A stretch of 64,000 bases of DNA, taken from NCBI GenBank assembly GCA_014529385.2, contig CM043962.1:90751180-90815179 (forward strand). The letters run 5' to 3'. Within the stretch, counting starts at the first letter, position 1. The number at the start of each line of letters is the position of its first letter. The notes below the pieces were generated by a model. It was given only the letters and a program-made list of their open reading frames with translations, did not search any database and had not been told where the DNA came from. Position numbers and translations under genes: made by a program. This document shows positions 35,762 through 47,398 of the stretch, piece after piece. This DNA comes from Adiantum capillus-veneris (lineage: Eukaryota > Streptophyta > Polypodiopsida > Polypodiales > Pteridaceae).

Positions 35762-38520
35762 TATACAGGTATACAGGAGCTACAAAGCAGCTACAAGCGA
35801 CAAAAAACAAAGAAAAACAAAAAATTATATTACAAGGACACTATCTTACATGATTTTGTAATTTTTATGTTTGATTGCGAATATTGATAATATTTATGCC
35901 CTTATATACCTTGTTTTGCAACAAGAAGAGATCAAATGATGAATTTGGGTCTCTAGACGTGTAAATATCACTAAATAAGAGTGTTTTTGGAGCTAAAAAG
36001 TGGAAAAAAAGTGGTAATCCAAGTCCAAAAATCACAAATAAGTGTATATTCATATACACAGGGTTACCAGCTATTTATTGTGTATGTTTGGAATTTTTTG
36101 GTTTCAATTTGCTATTTTTCTTTATTTTTTATGATTTTCTTAATAAAAGTAAAAGAAAAATAAGAAAAAAGCAGGTGAAATGAGATTGGAAAAAAGAAAA
36201 GAATAGACGGTGATGGTCCTAATGACAAGGGTAACCCATGGTAAAAATTGGGTACAATTCTGAAAAAGTTGCGGAAAGTCCGAAACGGCAGAATTTTGGC
36301 AAGTGGACGGAATTCTAAGAAAACAGGTCAAACGGAGTCCGATTTGGGAAATTTCATATCCTAAAGCGCATCTCACAACGAGATAGGAGCACATGACAAA
36401 TTTGGTGGCAAGTGAACCGGGAAGTCCGAAGTAAAGTATTTTTCACATCACTTTCAAGCTCATTCACACTATTACCTTCTTGGAGAAGAGCAGAGAGCCA
36501 CAGGAGCACAGATCTTCTACGACTTCCACGAGAGCTCAGAGGACACCAGACATGAGAGGTAGACTCATTGCCATAAGCTTTTGATGCTTATCATTAACTT
36601 TTGTCGCGAAAACTGACCAAAACCAAGAAACAAGAGCAGACGGGGAATGGGGTAGAATGCTAGGTAGTGGCACAACCGCCTAACCAAACCTTGCAAGAAC
36701 TTATAGGTGGGTTACCCTAGTATAGAAGATGGGTTCCTAACACTCAAAGCTCGAGAAAGAACGACTGGGAAAACCCTAGGTCAACAGAGCCTGCAAGAGG
36801 CAAACAGGAAAAAGTTGTCGAAACAACACGAAACTTCACAGGAAGTTCAACCACATCAAGGACAATGCAACCATAGAATATCTCCAAGTTTGAATCACAA
36901 AAAGTAGGTCGGAACAACTGATTTGGCTGCGTTCACACAAAGCGTCATTTTGGCATAACGGCTGAAATTGACGACCGAATGAAATGAAACTTCACAAGCA
37001 GCTTCAAGTAACTATCGATGACTTATGTTTGCAAGCAAAACCCAAAAGAAAGCTGATTCACTTACCGATGGTGAAAAAGACGCTTTCGGGCAACCAAAGG
37101 GAGAAAGATGGAGAACGGGGAGCCAAAGTCAAGTTCAACCAAATAGATGGCTTCACAACATATCCAATGAGCTGGAAATGCAACTCTCGAGAAGAAAAGT
37201 TGAAGAAATTCAACTCCAAGGCAAAAAGACAACTTCGGAGACTGAAATGCCTATAAGGGGGCTTTTTAGCTAAACTGATGACTTTTTAAGTTGAAAACTA
37301 GTTAGCAAGGCTTAGGGCACTAGCACAAAGCATTCTTTGCACAAAAAGACCAACATTTCAAGAAAAGACATCATACGCGTATGATGTCTCACAGCATGAA
37401 TTTCACATCCATTTCAACATTTGAGTGCATAGCCTCATTCCACGTGTTAATCACATCCTATGAACCAAGTATCATGAGAATTGGAGTTAAAAAAACCCAA
37501 GGAAAACCAAAAAGACGCAAAGTAGGCCATAAAATTAATTTTTGGTCCTGATTTTGTCAAAATAACTCCAAACTCATTGAAACTTTGTAGGATTGTTGTT
37601 AAACACATCTACAAGCTATCTGGAACCAAAAAGCACCATTTTGACACAAAAGACATCATACGCGTATGATGTCTATTTGCACTTACAGAGCCAAAACTGC
37701 TCATTTGTCATCATACATCCATTATATATATCTAATACATGCTACATATGAAATTTGGAACCATTTGGTCAAGAGGTTGAGGAAAAATCCTTCACCTAAA
37801 GTCTATTTTTGGCCCAAATCCAACATACTCAAGTCCAAACCAAGATTTGAGTAGGAACAGTCCTTCACTAGTACATGGGGAGTCCACAGAACCAATCCCA
37901 TGCAAAATTGATGAAAAAGACATCATACGCGTATGATGTCTCCAGAGCCATTTTTAGCCCAAAATCTATCCAAACTTCATAAATCCACTGAATAAGCCTA
38001 TCTAAAGCCAAATCCAAGCTTATAGAGAAATTTGGTCCAAAAATACACTAAAAGACATCATACGCGTATGACGTCTCACTATGTGATTTTGGCACCTCAG
38101 GGCTTCAACCACCAAACAGAAGTGATCTACATGCCATTTGAAAGTGAACCACCAAGTTTTATCCAATTTGGATCATAAAATCCAATTCCCTTTCAAAATT
38201 TTGCCAAGAGCCGGAGGACTAAATTGGCCAAAACTTGACCAAATGGGATCCAAACTCAAATCCAAGCATATGATAATCATGTATACACTATCAGCTACAA
38301 GCACAACCAATATGAAGTCATTTTGACACAAAAGACATCATACGCGTATGATGTCTCCAGCATGATTTTGAGCCCATTTTGCATATTTTTTCACCTACCT
38401 TGCATCCTTAGGCCTGAATAGCTCATGTTTCAATTTCAAGTCATTTGGATAGTTAAAAGCTTCATTTCGGCTTTCAGTACTAAAAAGACGCTAACTTCTG
38501 AAATTGGAGTTACAGGATCC
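35762..38520 (+). other. Family-B non-coding region
   Basis: AT-rich, with only short ORFs. It contains palindrome cluster 2 (37366-38356) and diverged repeats around it, with words such as CCATTTGGATC and CCAAAACTTGACC recurring. No domain recognised. Confidence 0.65.
37366..38356. repeat. Palindrome cluster 2, five copies of the 24-bp inverted repeat
   Basis: Copies start at 37366, 37651, 37918, 38053 and 38333. Four are perfect palindromes (AGACATCATACG plus its complement); the one at 38053 has one T-to-C change in the right arm. Spacings are 285, 267, 135 and 280 bp. The contexts are also related: TTGATGAAAAAGACATC precedes both 30899 and 37921, and TTTTGACACAAAAGACATC precedes both 37651 and 38333. 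Confidence 0.97.
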
Positions 38521-39511
38521 ATGGATTCCACCAAGTCATCGGCAACGAAGAGAAAAAGCCGACAATCAAAGATGCTATTGCAGAAGCGGAACCATTTGAC
38601 ATTCCAGCAGAAACCCTCAAGCCAACCAAAACTTGGGTGGAGGAAGCAGTATTGGAGAAAGAGGGAATAAAGATCTACCAGGGGACTTTCAGAGATCCTC
38701 AAGGGCAAGCGGTGGATGTACCGATGATCCCACAGGAATTTGTAGATTATAGCAGGTCAGAAGACATCAGCAGGTACCTGGAAAGGGCAAACTTGCACAG
38801 TTTCTTCACCTCGAGACCATCAGGTGTGGATACAAGAAGAGTGTACGAGTTGGCAACATCCATTCAGAAGGATGGAAAAGCCACATTGACAGCCATGGAT
38901 GGAGAGAAGGTAGAAGTACAGATCACTCCACAGCTAATTGCAGACGCATTGAAGCTGCACAACAAAGGGATCTCGGTCAGGGACAGAAGGGAGGCCATAG
39001 AGGTCTATGGGCCCAAGAAACAGAATGCGACCTATGGAGATATGAAGGACCCAAGAGCGGCAACCCTTTGCCGACTGTACAACCAATTTCTTCATGTTTA
39101 CAGTAAAAGACCGCAAAAGTATACGACACCACCCCATGCCATTGCGACCACCATCACATGGGCATTGAAGAGCATTATGCCAAAAGAGGTGAATTACGCT
39201 CAACACATCCACGAGCAAGTAATTGCCATGCACAACGAGAAGCCAAAATACATAGGAGGAGCGTAAATTCTGACAAGAATAGCTTATGAAGCTATTAGAG
39301 CTAGAGATCAATGGCCAAAGGCTCCCTCCCAGAATGAGTGGTTTAGAGAAGCCGACGAGGAGGAGGAACAGCCCGAAGTATCCAAGAGGGCATCCACAAG
39401 ACCACGCCGGAAACTAGAAGTAGTTTCAGAACCTGAAGAGGATGTGGACGAGCCACTTAAGAAGAAAGTAAAGAAGAAGGTTGCTCCCAAGCAAACCAAA
39501 AGTCAGAAAGC
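38521..39511 (+). pseudogene. Family-B distal ORF, unrecognised domain, fused in frame to copia RT
   Basis: ATG 38521 opens a basic N-terminus (MDSTKSSATKRKSR). A one-base shift near 38560-38570 leads to the main frame, which is open from 38502 in its own frame and runs to TAA 39264-39266. It then continues in the same frame to 39511. The main domain (about 38637-39250) includes MIPQEFVDYSRSEDIS, HSFFTSRPSGVDTRRVYELA, TPQLIADALKLHNKG and PPHAIATTITWALKSIM. It weakly recalls the putative plant transposon domain found in Athila-type elements; I cannot confirm this. The tail is acidic, then Lys-rich (KKKVKKKVAPKQTKSQKAA), and passes into family-A pol at AQEEQG without a frame change. Confidence 0.65.
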
Positions 39512-41236
39512 GGCTCAAGAGGAGCAAGGAAAAGATAGAGTGGAACCACAGGTTGTGGCTGAGCCTGAGCCACCTATTGTGCGTAGATCTGGATGTGTCA
39601 CGCAACCTCCTGATAAGTTTGCTCCATCTATGAACTATGTCATGTTGACTGATTGCAATGAGCCTTCATGTTACAAGGAAGCAGTGCAAATGAAGGACTC
39701 CGGGAATTGGCAATTGGCCATGCAGTCAGAGATGACAGCTCTGCATAAAAACAAGACATGGAAGCTAGTTAAATTACCACAGGGCAAAAAGGCTCTACCT
39801 TGTAAATGGGTTTACAGGTATAAGATCACCGCTCATGATAGTCAGCCAAAGTACAAAGCAAGGCTTGTTGCCAAGGGCTTTAAGCAAGAACAAGGAATTG
39901 ACTTTGATGAAGTCTTCTCTCCGGTGGTCAAGATCACTACATTGAGATGCTTTCTTGCGTTGGTTGCCATATTAGATTTGGTGTTGCACCAAATGGATGT
40001 CAACACCATCGTTCTTGCATGGTGATTTAGATGTGGAAATTTACATGCAGCAGCCAGAAGGGTTTGTTGAGAAAGGCAAGGAAGATTGGGTATGCCAGTT
40101 GTTAAAGAGTCTTAATGGCTTAAAAACAATCCCCGAGGGCATGGTACCATAAATTCCACAAGTTTATGCTTTCTCAAGGCTACAAACGTAGTGAGTTCGA
40201 TCACTGTCTATATACAAAGAAGGCTAAGGATGGTAGTTGGCTGATCCTTATTTTGTATGTGGATGACATGTTGATGCTGGCAAGCACTTGGAAGAAATTT
40301 CCAGCTTTGAAGTCAAAGATGGAAAAATCGTTTGACATGAAAGACATGGGTGAGGCAAGTCATATACTTGGTATGCGCATTGAGAGAGACAGATCAAAGA
40401 AGTTGATTTGGTTATCTTAAACAGAGTATATTGACAAGGTTTTGCAACGTTTAAATATGGAGAAGGGAAAGGCATTGAGTGTTCCATTGCCACCATATGT
40501 GAAACTTAGCAAACAAGATTGTCCTGTGTCTGAGGAAGATCAGGCTGAAATGGATAAGATTCCATATGCGTCTGCAGTGGGTAGTTTGATGTATGCAATG
40601 ATGCTAAATTACTACTCGCCCAGACATTGCATTTGCAGTGGGAGTAGTAAGTCGATACATGTCAAACTCAGGCAAGAAACATTGGGAGGCAGTGAAAGGA
40701 ATATTGAGATACCTGAAAGCTACAAAGAGTATGCGTATATGATATGGGAGTCAGGAGCTAAGTGTAAAGGGTTTTACAGACTCAGATTTATGCAGGTGAC
40801 TTAAACAACCGAAGGTCTACGTCAGGGTATGTCTTTACATTGGCTGGTGGAGCAGTATCATGGCGTTCTAGATTACAAGATTGTGTTACTACTCAGTCTA
40901 CTACAGAGGCTGAATATGTTACAGCATCAGAGGCATGCAAAGAATCAATTTGGCTTAATCGACTAGTAACAGATTTGGGAATCAAAGAAGAGAGATGTGT
41001 GTTATATTGTGATAGTCAAAGTGCTATACAATTGGCTCGCAATCCAGTTTATCACTCAAAGACAAAGCATGTGGATGTGAAGTATCATTTCATCAGGGAA
41101 ATGCTCGAGGAAAAGCAGCTTCAGCTTGTCAACGTTCACACCACAAAAAAATCATGTTGATCTACTTACAAAAGGACTTCCTTCAGAGAGCTTTGCACAT
41201 TTTTCGCAAGCAGTTAGGTGTAGGGTAGTACATCAC
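39512..41236 (+). pseudogene. Family-A RT-RNase H captured at the end of family B (unit 2), many indels
   Basis: The junction is at 39512, base-for-base equal to the one at 27304. The fused frame runs to 40025, where one extra base (AACACCATCG) ends it. Further frames carry RT (YVDDML at about 40258) and RNase H (STTEAEY at about 40900, YCDSQSAIQLARN at about 41008). Relative to 27304-29005 there are about ten small indels, mostly single bases, plus many substitutions. None of the breaks is shared with unit 1. It ends at GTACATCAC before LTR-B. Confidence 0.92.
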
Positions 41237-41523
41237 TGTTGAGCCACAGAGGATCACACACACCCACATTTTTGCTCACACTCATCATTTTGTAACCATT
41301 GATTGTAATAAATGTCTTTCCGACATTAATTTTGATTTGAGCCATTCATTAAGTAACGGGACTCAATCGAGTTTCCAGCTTGTAATCCCGAAGTAATTTC
41401 ACTTGCTGATGTAATTAGTTAGAGATGTTCTCACCTCCAAGGCTGAGGTAATAAGCCAAAGTTTTTGTAACCTAAGGGGGGATTATTAATCAAAGTGAGT
41501 TTTTGAGCGCCGTGACTGTGTCT

Positions 41524-41559
<36 letters not shown>

Positions 41560-41772
41560 TCTTATTACTTGCTACGTGAGCTACGAGCCGCCATTGGAGA
41601 AGCGACACCCGCCATTGTGTTAGCAACGCGAGAGCTAACGCACAGATACCAAGAGTGCGCGCTATCGGCTTCTTTAGTGTGGTAAGTTCCTGCGAGCTTC
41701 GGGTGTGAGTTTTCATTCCAACTGGTGTGTCGGAATTTGAGCGTGCAGGCATATCTATAGAACCACAACGAG
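41237..41772 (+). mobile_element. LTR-B, truncated 3' copy
   Basis: Starts TGTTGAGCCACAG, covers about the first 535 bp of LTR-B and breaks off at AACCACAACGAG, where the duplicated block begins. It has many one-base indels relative to the other two LTR-B copies, like the pol segment just upstream. Confidence 0.9.
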
Positions 41773-42300
41773 GAATATGAGGGAGAGATTTCACGTTTAG
41801 ACACAAACTCAATGTCTAATGTATCATGTTCAACAATCTTCCCTTTACCCCGGTCATCCATAGGGATTGTCAAGGTAGGAGGAGATGGCCGATTTCTCAC
41901 AGGGGATGGAGAATGATTTAACCGTTGTTTAGGCACGCAAATTTGACCATTTCCAACACAGTATCCCTAGGCTTGTAGCAATACTTTAAAGACCCAGCAC
42001 AAAGTAATCCAAAGATTGCAAGTATGGTTGCACTTTTTACGAGGCTTCTTCTTTGAACTAGATGGAAAAGTGGAAGAATTAGTTGAGTAAGCCTTGTGAA
42101 ACCATTCAAACTTAACTTCTTGCATCGTAGGATCTACCCATGGGGCAACACTTGTTGTATCAATTGTGAATGTTGAAGCCTTAGAACTATCTATCGATAC
42201 TAAATGGAGTTTGTTAGAACTGCTTCTGGAGGTGGAGTGTCAATTTTTTGAATAGGCTTAATAAATTGTGGCTCGAGCTACGTATCTAGAATGGTAAGAC

Positions 42301-42814
42301 TCAAAGGTGACTGTTGCGTTGTGATACGCCTAGTCTCCCAATCAATGGTTCACTTGGTGGATGACATCCACATTTGTCCTTGGTTGATGTTGCCTTCCAT
42401 GGTACAAGCCGGCATGACCAAAAAGTATTGCACCATAACTCCATCTCATAATCAATAGGAATATTCAAGATTCCCAACACTTTGGTTGTCCTTTTATTGA
42501 TAGCCTTGACATGAATGCTGCTTTCCAATAAGGTTGGATTCCCTTATTGACACCACACACTATATAAACAATAGATTATGTATAGCGCCTATGTCCAATA
42601 ATGCATTGTACAATACCTTACCATATGGGCTAATCAATTCAATTGGGTATCGTAGAGGCAAAAAAGAATCCAAAGGATCAGTATCCACAAAAAATGTATT
42701 TGTAATTTCAAAGTTGCTCATAGCTTCACCATGTGTGTCTTTAAAGAGTACATGTGGTACGCTCAACATGTTTATGGGTACAAATGTTGGTACTTCATCC
42801 CCCTCAAGTGTCAC
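42301..42814 (-). pseudogene. Retropepsin-like gypsy relic, second copy
   Basis: Second copy of 23048-23562 with the same DIGA active-site change and frame break; a small deletion near 42562 (ATATAAAC versus ATATACAAC) truncates the ORF differently. The companion frames at 41769-42109 repeat those at 22516-22856. Confidence 0.6.
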
Positions 42815-43091
42815 CCAAGTTGTTCCTCTTGAGGTGGTCGCAATATCATTACTTGGACTTAAGACTCTTGGTTACTACCCAGTCAGAGTGATTAGATTGC
42901 TCAACAATCCCAGCTGCTATCATTGTGGTCTTTCCTTGAATTGCTAGACGATGTTGGACCTCGTATAAGCTTTCTTATTCTTTGTCTCTAGCCACTTGGA
43001 TTATTCACTCCAATTCTTGCACTTCGACCAGACTTCTTCCGTCAGGCAAGAGGACTTCGGAGGGTGGTAGTTCCATAGGAACCTCAGTCAT

Positions 43092-43326
43092 TGTAGAGTG
43101 CGCAGGTGATGGACAAGGTAGGAAAGAAGACTACGCACACACACCAACACACATCAAGACACACACACACACACACAATCGTTACCCTGCAGCAACCATT
43201 CAACGTGCTGCTCTCACTCTTCTTCTCTTTGAACTATTATCCAAAGTATATTTACAACATGGTATAGTCTATGTCCGGCCGCCCATAGCACAACGGACAT
43301 ATTCTTTAACATCATATTCTTTAACA
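43092..43326 (-). mobile_element. LTR-C, 3' LTR of copy 2
   Basis: 235 bp, TGTAGAGTGCGCAGG to TTCTTTAACA on the plus strand; the polypurine tract (rc of CTCCCCCTCAAGCTC) adjoins at 43327-43341. Confidence 0.93.
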
Positions 43327-43341
43327 CTCCCCCTCAAGCTC

Positions 43342-45350
43342 AGATGAGCTTGCATATGATGGATTCCCAATGCTTCATGAAAGTAGCAAAACCTTTCCTT
43401 TCCAAGAGCTTTTGTAAATATATCCGCAACTTGATCATTTGTCTTCACATACACTAAATCAATCTCACCTGTCAAAACTTTTTCTCTAATGAAGTGATAA
43501 TGTACTTCAGTGTGTTTGGTGCGAGCATGGTAAAGTGGATTCTTTGCCAACATGATGTTGCTAATATTGTCACAATATATAATGACATTGTCAACATTGT
43601 CAAAACCAAAGTCTACCATAACTACTCTCAACCATGACTGTTCACATGCTGTCAAAGCTGCTCCACGATATTCAGGTTCTGTACTTGATATTGCTACAGT
43701 TAATTGCTTCTTGCTACTCCAACTTATCATACCATTGCCAATGGAAAATGCATAACCACTTGTAGATCTTCTATCCATAAAATCTCCTGCCCAATCTGCA
43801 TCTGTGTAACCATAAAGACAAAGCTTCCCATTCTTTTCATAAAACATTCCATAACTGAAAGTGGCTTTCACATATCTCATAATCCGTCTCACTGCATCAA
43901 GATGACTTTTACATGGCTTTTGTATGAATTGACTCACAACACCCACTGCATAACTCAAATCTGGCCTTGTTATTGTCAAGTAAATAAGACTTCCAACCAT
44001 CTTGCGATACATAGTGACATCCTCAATGTAATGTCCATCATCAATCAACTTCACATTTTTATCAAGAGGTGTATCAACTGGTTTGCACACTGTCATTCCA
44101 TACTTCTCAAGCATATCCAATGCGTATTGTCTTTGTAACATCCAAATTCCTGATAAAGTGACTAAATGTTTCATCATAATCAAGACCTTTTGTTTGTGCA
44201 TAACCTTTAGCAACAAGCCTCGCTTTGTATCTTTCCACACTACCATCTGACTTGCACTTGACTTTGTATACCCATTTTGAACCAATTTCTTTCTTTTCAC
44301 TTGGCAAGCAAACCAAATCCCAAGTGTCATTCTTCACAACAACATCCATCTCATCATCCATAGCTGACTCCCATTCTGATTTTCCAATTGCCTCTTGAAA
44401 ACATGTAGGCTCTTTATGTTGCACACGTGAAACCATGTATGCATAATGTGTACGCATGTAACCATTGTATGTCAATCTATCAACTGGATAACGCACCCTC
44501 TCTGATCTTCTCAACTGTGGTGCACTGTTCTCTTCAACTCTTGCATATGGGGGTACATATTTCTCAGTATGCTTACTCCTAAGTGTCCTCAAATGTGGTA
44601 AACCATGCTCTTCATCGAGGCTTTCATCTCCAAAACTCTCCTCAACCACTTTCTTCTTGCCTTTCTCGTCTTGCTTCTTATCTCGCAAACGACCGCTCCA
44701 TGGGTTGACACTTCCTGTACTCTCCTCTGCCATATGTGGTCCTGAAATAGTTCTTGTTGATGGTCCTGGCTTATCAACAACATGACGCACATTCTCTTGC
44801 TCTTCATACTCATCTTCTATCATCAGTGGCTTTGGTTTATACCATGGTTCATGCTCACAAAATCTGACATCTCTACTGACATGAACTTGTCTTGTCGTAG
44901 GATCATAGCACTTGTAACCTTTCTTTTCATCTGCATAGTCCAAGAATATACACTTCACTACCTTTGGCTCCATCTTCTTTCTTGCTTCATTTGGCACATG
45001 AACATAGCAAAACTCCAAAAACTTTCATGTAGGAAATTGTTGGCTTGATCCCATAAAGTCTCTCATAAGGTGAAATTTCATGAATGGCAGTTTTTGGTGT
45101 TCGATTCATAATGGCAGTTTTGGTGTTCGATTCATAATGTGTACTACTGTATGAACTTCTTCAGCCCAATATGTTAATGGAATATTCATCTCATTCATCA
45201 TGGCTCTTGCAATCTCTGTTATGACTCTATTCTTTCTCTCAGCAACTCCATTTTGTTGTGGTGTGTATCTGCAAGTAATCTGTCTTCTTATGCCTTGTTC
45301 ACGTAAGTAATCATCAAAAGTGTGTGACATGTACTCCCTCCCCCTCCATC
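43342..45350 (-). pseudogene. Family-C pol end: integrase tail, RT with palm deletion, RNase H
   Basis: Same organisation as 24075-25778. ORF 45018-44107 carries integrase end, linker and RT N-terminus up to DYDETFS, then joins the RT end (YALDMLEKYGMTV) at about 44142 with the same deletion as copy 1. RNase H has YTDADWAGDF and SSTEPEYRGAA, where the otherwise conserved Ala is Pro. An extra deletion near 45010 (AAACTCC versus AAACACATCC) and a 1-base loss near 45119 break the integrase part. Confidence 0.9.
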
Positions 45351-46448
45351 TTATCTTTCCACACTACCATCTGACTTGCACTTGACTTTGTATACCCATT
45401 TTGAACCAATTTCTTTCTTTTCACTTGGCAAGCAAACCAAATCCCAAGTGTCATTCTTCACAACAACATCCATCTCATCATCCATAGCTGACTCCCATTC
45501 TGATTTTCCAATTGCCTCTTGAAAACATGTAGGCTCTTTATGTTGCACACGTGAAACCATGTATGCATAATGTGTACGCATGTAACCATTGTATGTCAAT
45601 CTATCAACTGGATAACGCACCCTCTCTGATCTTCTCAACTGTGGTGCACTGTTCTCTTCAACTCTTGCATATGGGGGTACATATTTCTCAGTATGCTTAC
45701 TCCTAAGTGTCCTCAAATGTGGTAAACCATGCTCTTCATCGAGGCTTTCATCTCCAAAACTCTCCTCAACCACTTTCTTCTTGCCTTTCTCGTCTTGCTT
45801 CTTATCTCGCAAACGACCGCTCCATGCCATATGTGGTCCTGAAATAGTTCTTGTTGATGGTCCTGGCTTATCAACAACATGACGCACATTCTCTTGCTCT
45901 TCATACTCATCTTCTATCATCAGTGGCTTTGGTTTATACCATGGTTCATGCTCACAAAATCTGACATCTCTACTGACATGAACTTGTCTTGTCGTAGGAT
46001 CATAGCACTTGTAACCTTTCTTTTCATCTGCATAGTCCAAGAATATACACTTCACTACCTTTGGCTCCATCTTCTTTCTTGCTTCATTTGGCACATGAAC
46101 ATAGCAAACACATCCAAAAACTTTCATGTAGGAAATTGTTGGCTTGATCCCATAAAGTCTCTCATAAGGTGAAATTTCATGAATGGCAGTTTTTGGTGTT
46201 CGATTCATAATGGCAGTTTTTGGTGTTCGATTCATAATGTGTACTACTGTATGAACTTCTTCAGCCCAATATGTTAATGGAATATTCATCTCATTCATCA
46301 TGGCTCTTGCAATCTCTGTTATGACTCTATTCTTTCTCTCAGCAACTCCATTTTGTTGTGGTGTGTATCTGCAAGTAATCTGTCTTCTTATGCCTTGTTC
46401 ACGTAAGTAATCATCAAAAGTGTGTGACATGTACTCTCCCCCTCCATC
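44228..46448. repeat. 1.1-kb tandem duplication within the copy-2 family-C element
   Basis: Bases 44228-45350 and 45352-46448 are near-identical and cover the integrase core to the RT N-terminus. The junction is CCCCTCCATC followed by TTATCTTTCC. The second unit lacks about 31 bp (TGGGTTGACACTTCC region) present in the first, and the first has small indels. Copy 1 of the block (22516-27244) has this segment only once. Confidence 0.92.
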
Positions 46449-46508
46449 TATACGTAGGCATTTAATTTGACAACCATTCTCTTTCTCAACCATAACTTTG
46501 AACTCCAA
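45351..46508 (-). pseudogene. Family-C integrase core to RT N-terminus, second unit of the duplication
   Basis: A single 385-codon minus-strand frame has RIDGGGEYMS, NGVAERKNR, FGCVCYVHVP, the acidic linker and the RT start, ending at KCKSDGSVER where the duplication junction cuts it. Confidence 0.9.
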
Positions 46509-46515
46509 GAATACC

Positions 46516-47310
46516 TCAAATGCCTCTCACTTTGCCTTTAAGAAAGTAAACCCATGTCATTTTGATGTAATCATCTGTGAATGTGATAAAATATCGACAA
46601 CCATTTGGCATAGCATGATCACAAGGTCCCCAAATATCTGAATGAACAATTTTCAAAGGACTTTGGATAATTCCCCCCTTCTTTGGAAATGGTGAACGAG
46701 ATTGCTTTCCAAATTGGCAAGCTTCACAAACATGATCAAAATTCAATCTGCCAAACTTTGGTAATCCACATACAATTTGATTTGATTGCATATTCTTTAG
46801 TCTTCTAAAATTGACATGATCAATCCTCTTATGCCATAACTCTGCCCAATCATCTTGAGCGGCTGATTTGTTTGCATACATACCGTTGTGTGAACATGGA
46901 TCTTCAGCTTCCAATGAGAACAAGCGACCTTTCTTTCTTCCACGTGCCAATATCTTGCCTGGTTTGCCTTTGTGAAACTTCTCTATGAAGCAGCCATAAC
47001 GATTAAAACGGACTTGCAACCCTTGATCTGTCATTTGTCCAACTGATGCTAAATTCTTTGTGATTGAAGGCACATATAGAACATCTCCCAATGTGTTGTA
47101 TGTCCCGTCTTTTTCTAGCAATGGAACTGAACCAACATGTGTATTCCAATGCATAGTATCATCACCTGTAGCGACAAACTCATCCTCTTCTAACTTCTCT
47201 TTTCTGTCAAACCATTCACCATGATATGTCATATGATTTGTGGCACCACTATCTAAATGCCAATCATCTGTATGATGTGGCTCCACCATGCTTCCAACAA
47301 CATGCTCCAT
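46516..47310 (-). pseudogene. Family-C protease and integrase N-terminal part
   Basis: The frame continues from gag through the shared TGA (47399-47401). It has the protease motif DSGATNHMTYHGEWF, HKRIDHVNF and CEACQFGKQ of the integrase zinc domain, and HSDIWGPC. It ends at KGKVRGI because of the frameshift shared with copy 1. Confidence 0.9.
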
Positions 47311-47398
47311 AGGAAATAAATGTCCACTCGATCTATTGTCATATATATTTTGATCATGAGGATTGTATCCAGCAAAGTTTCCTCCATGTCTGCCATAA

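Noticed and set aside
30485-38356. CRISPR-like array of regularly spaced palindromes
   Set aside because: Spacers are long and unequal (about 100-260 bp), the context is a plant retroelement, and no cas-like genes are present.
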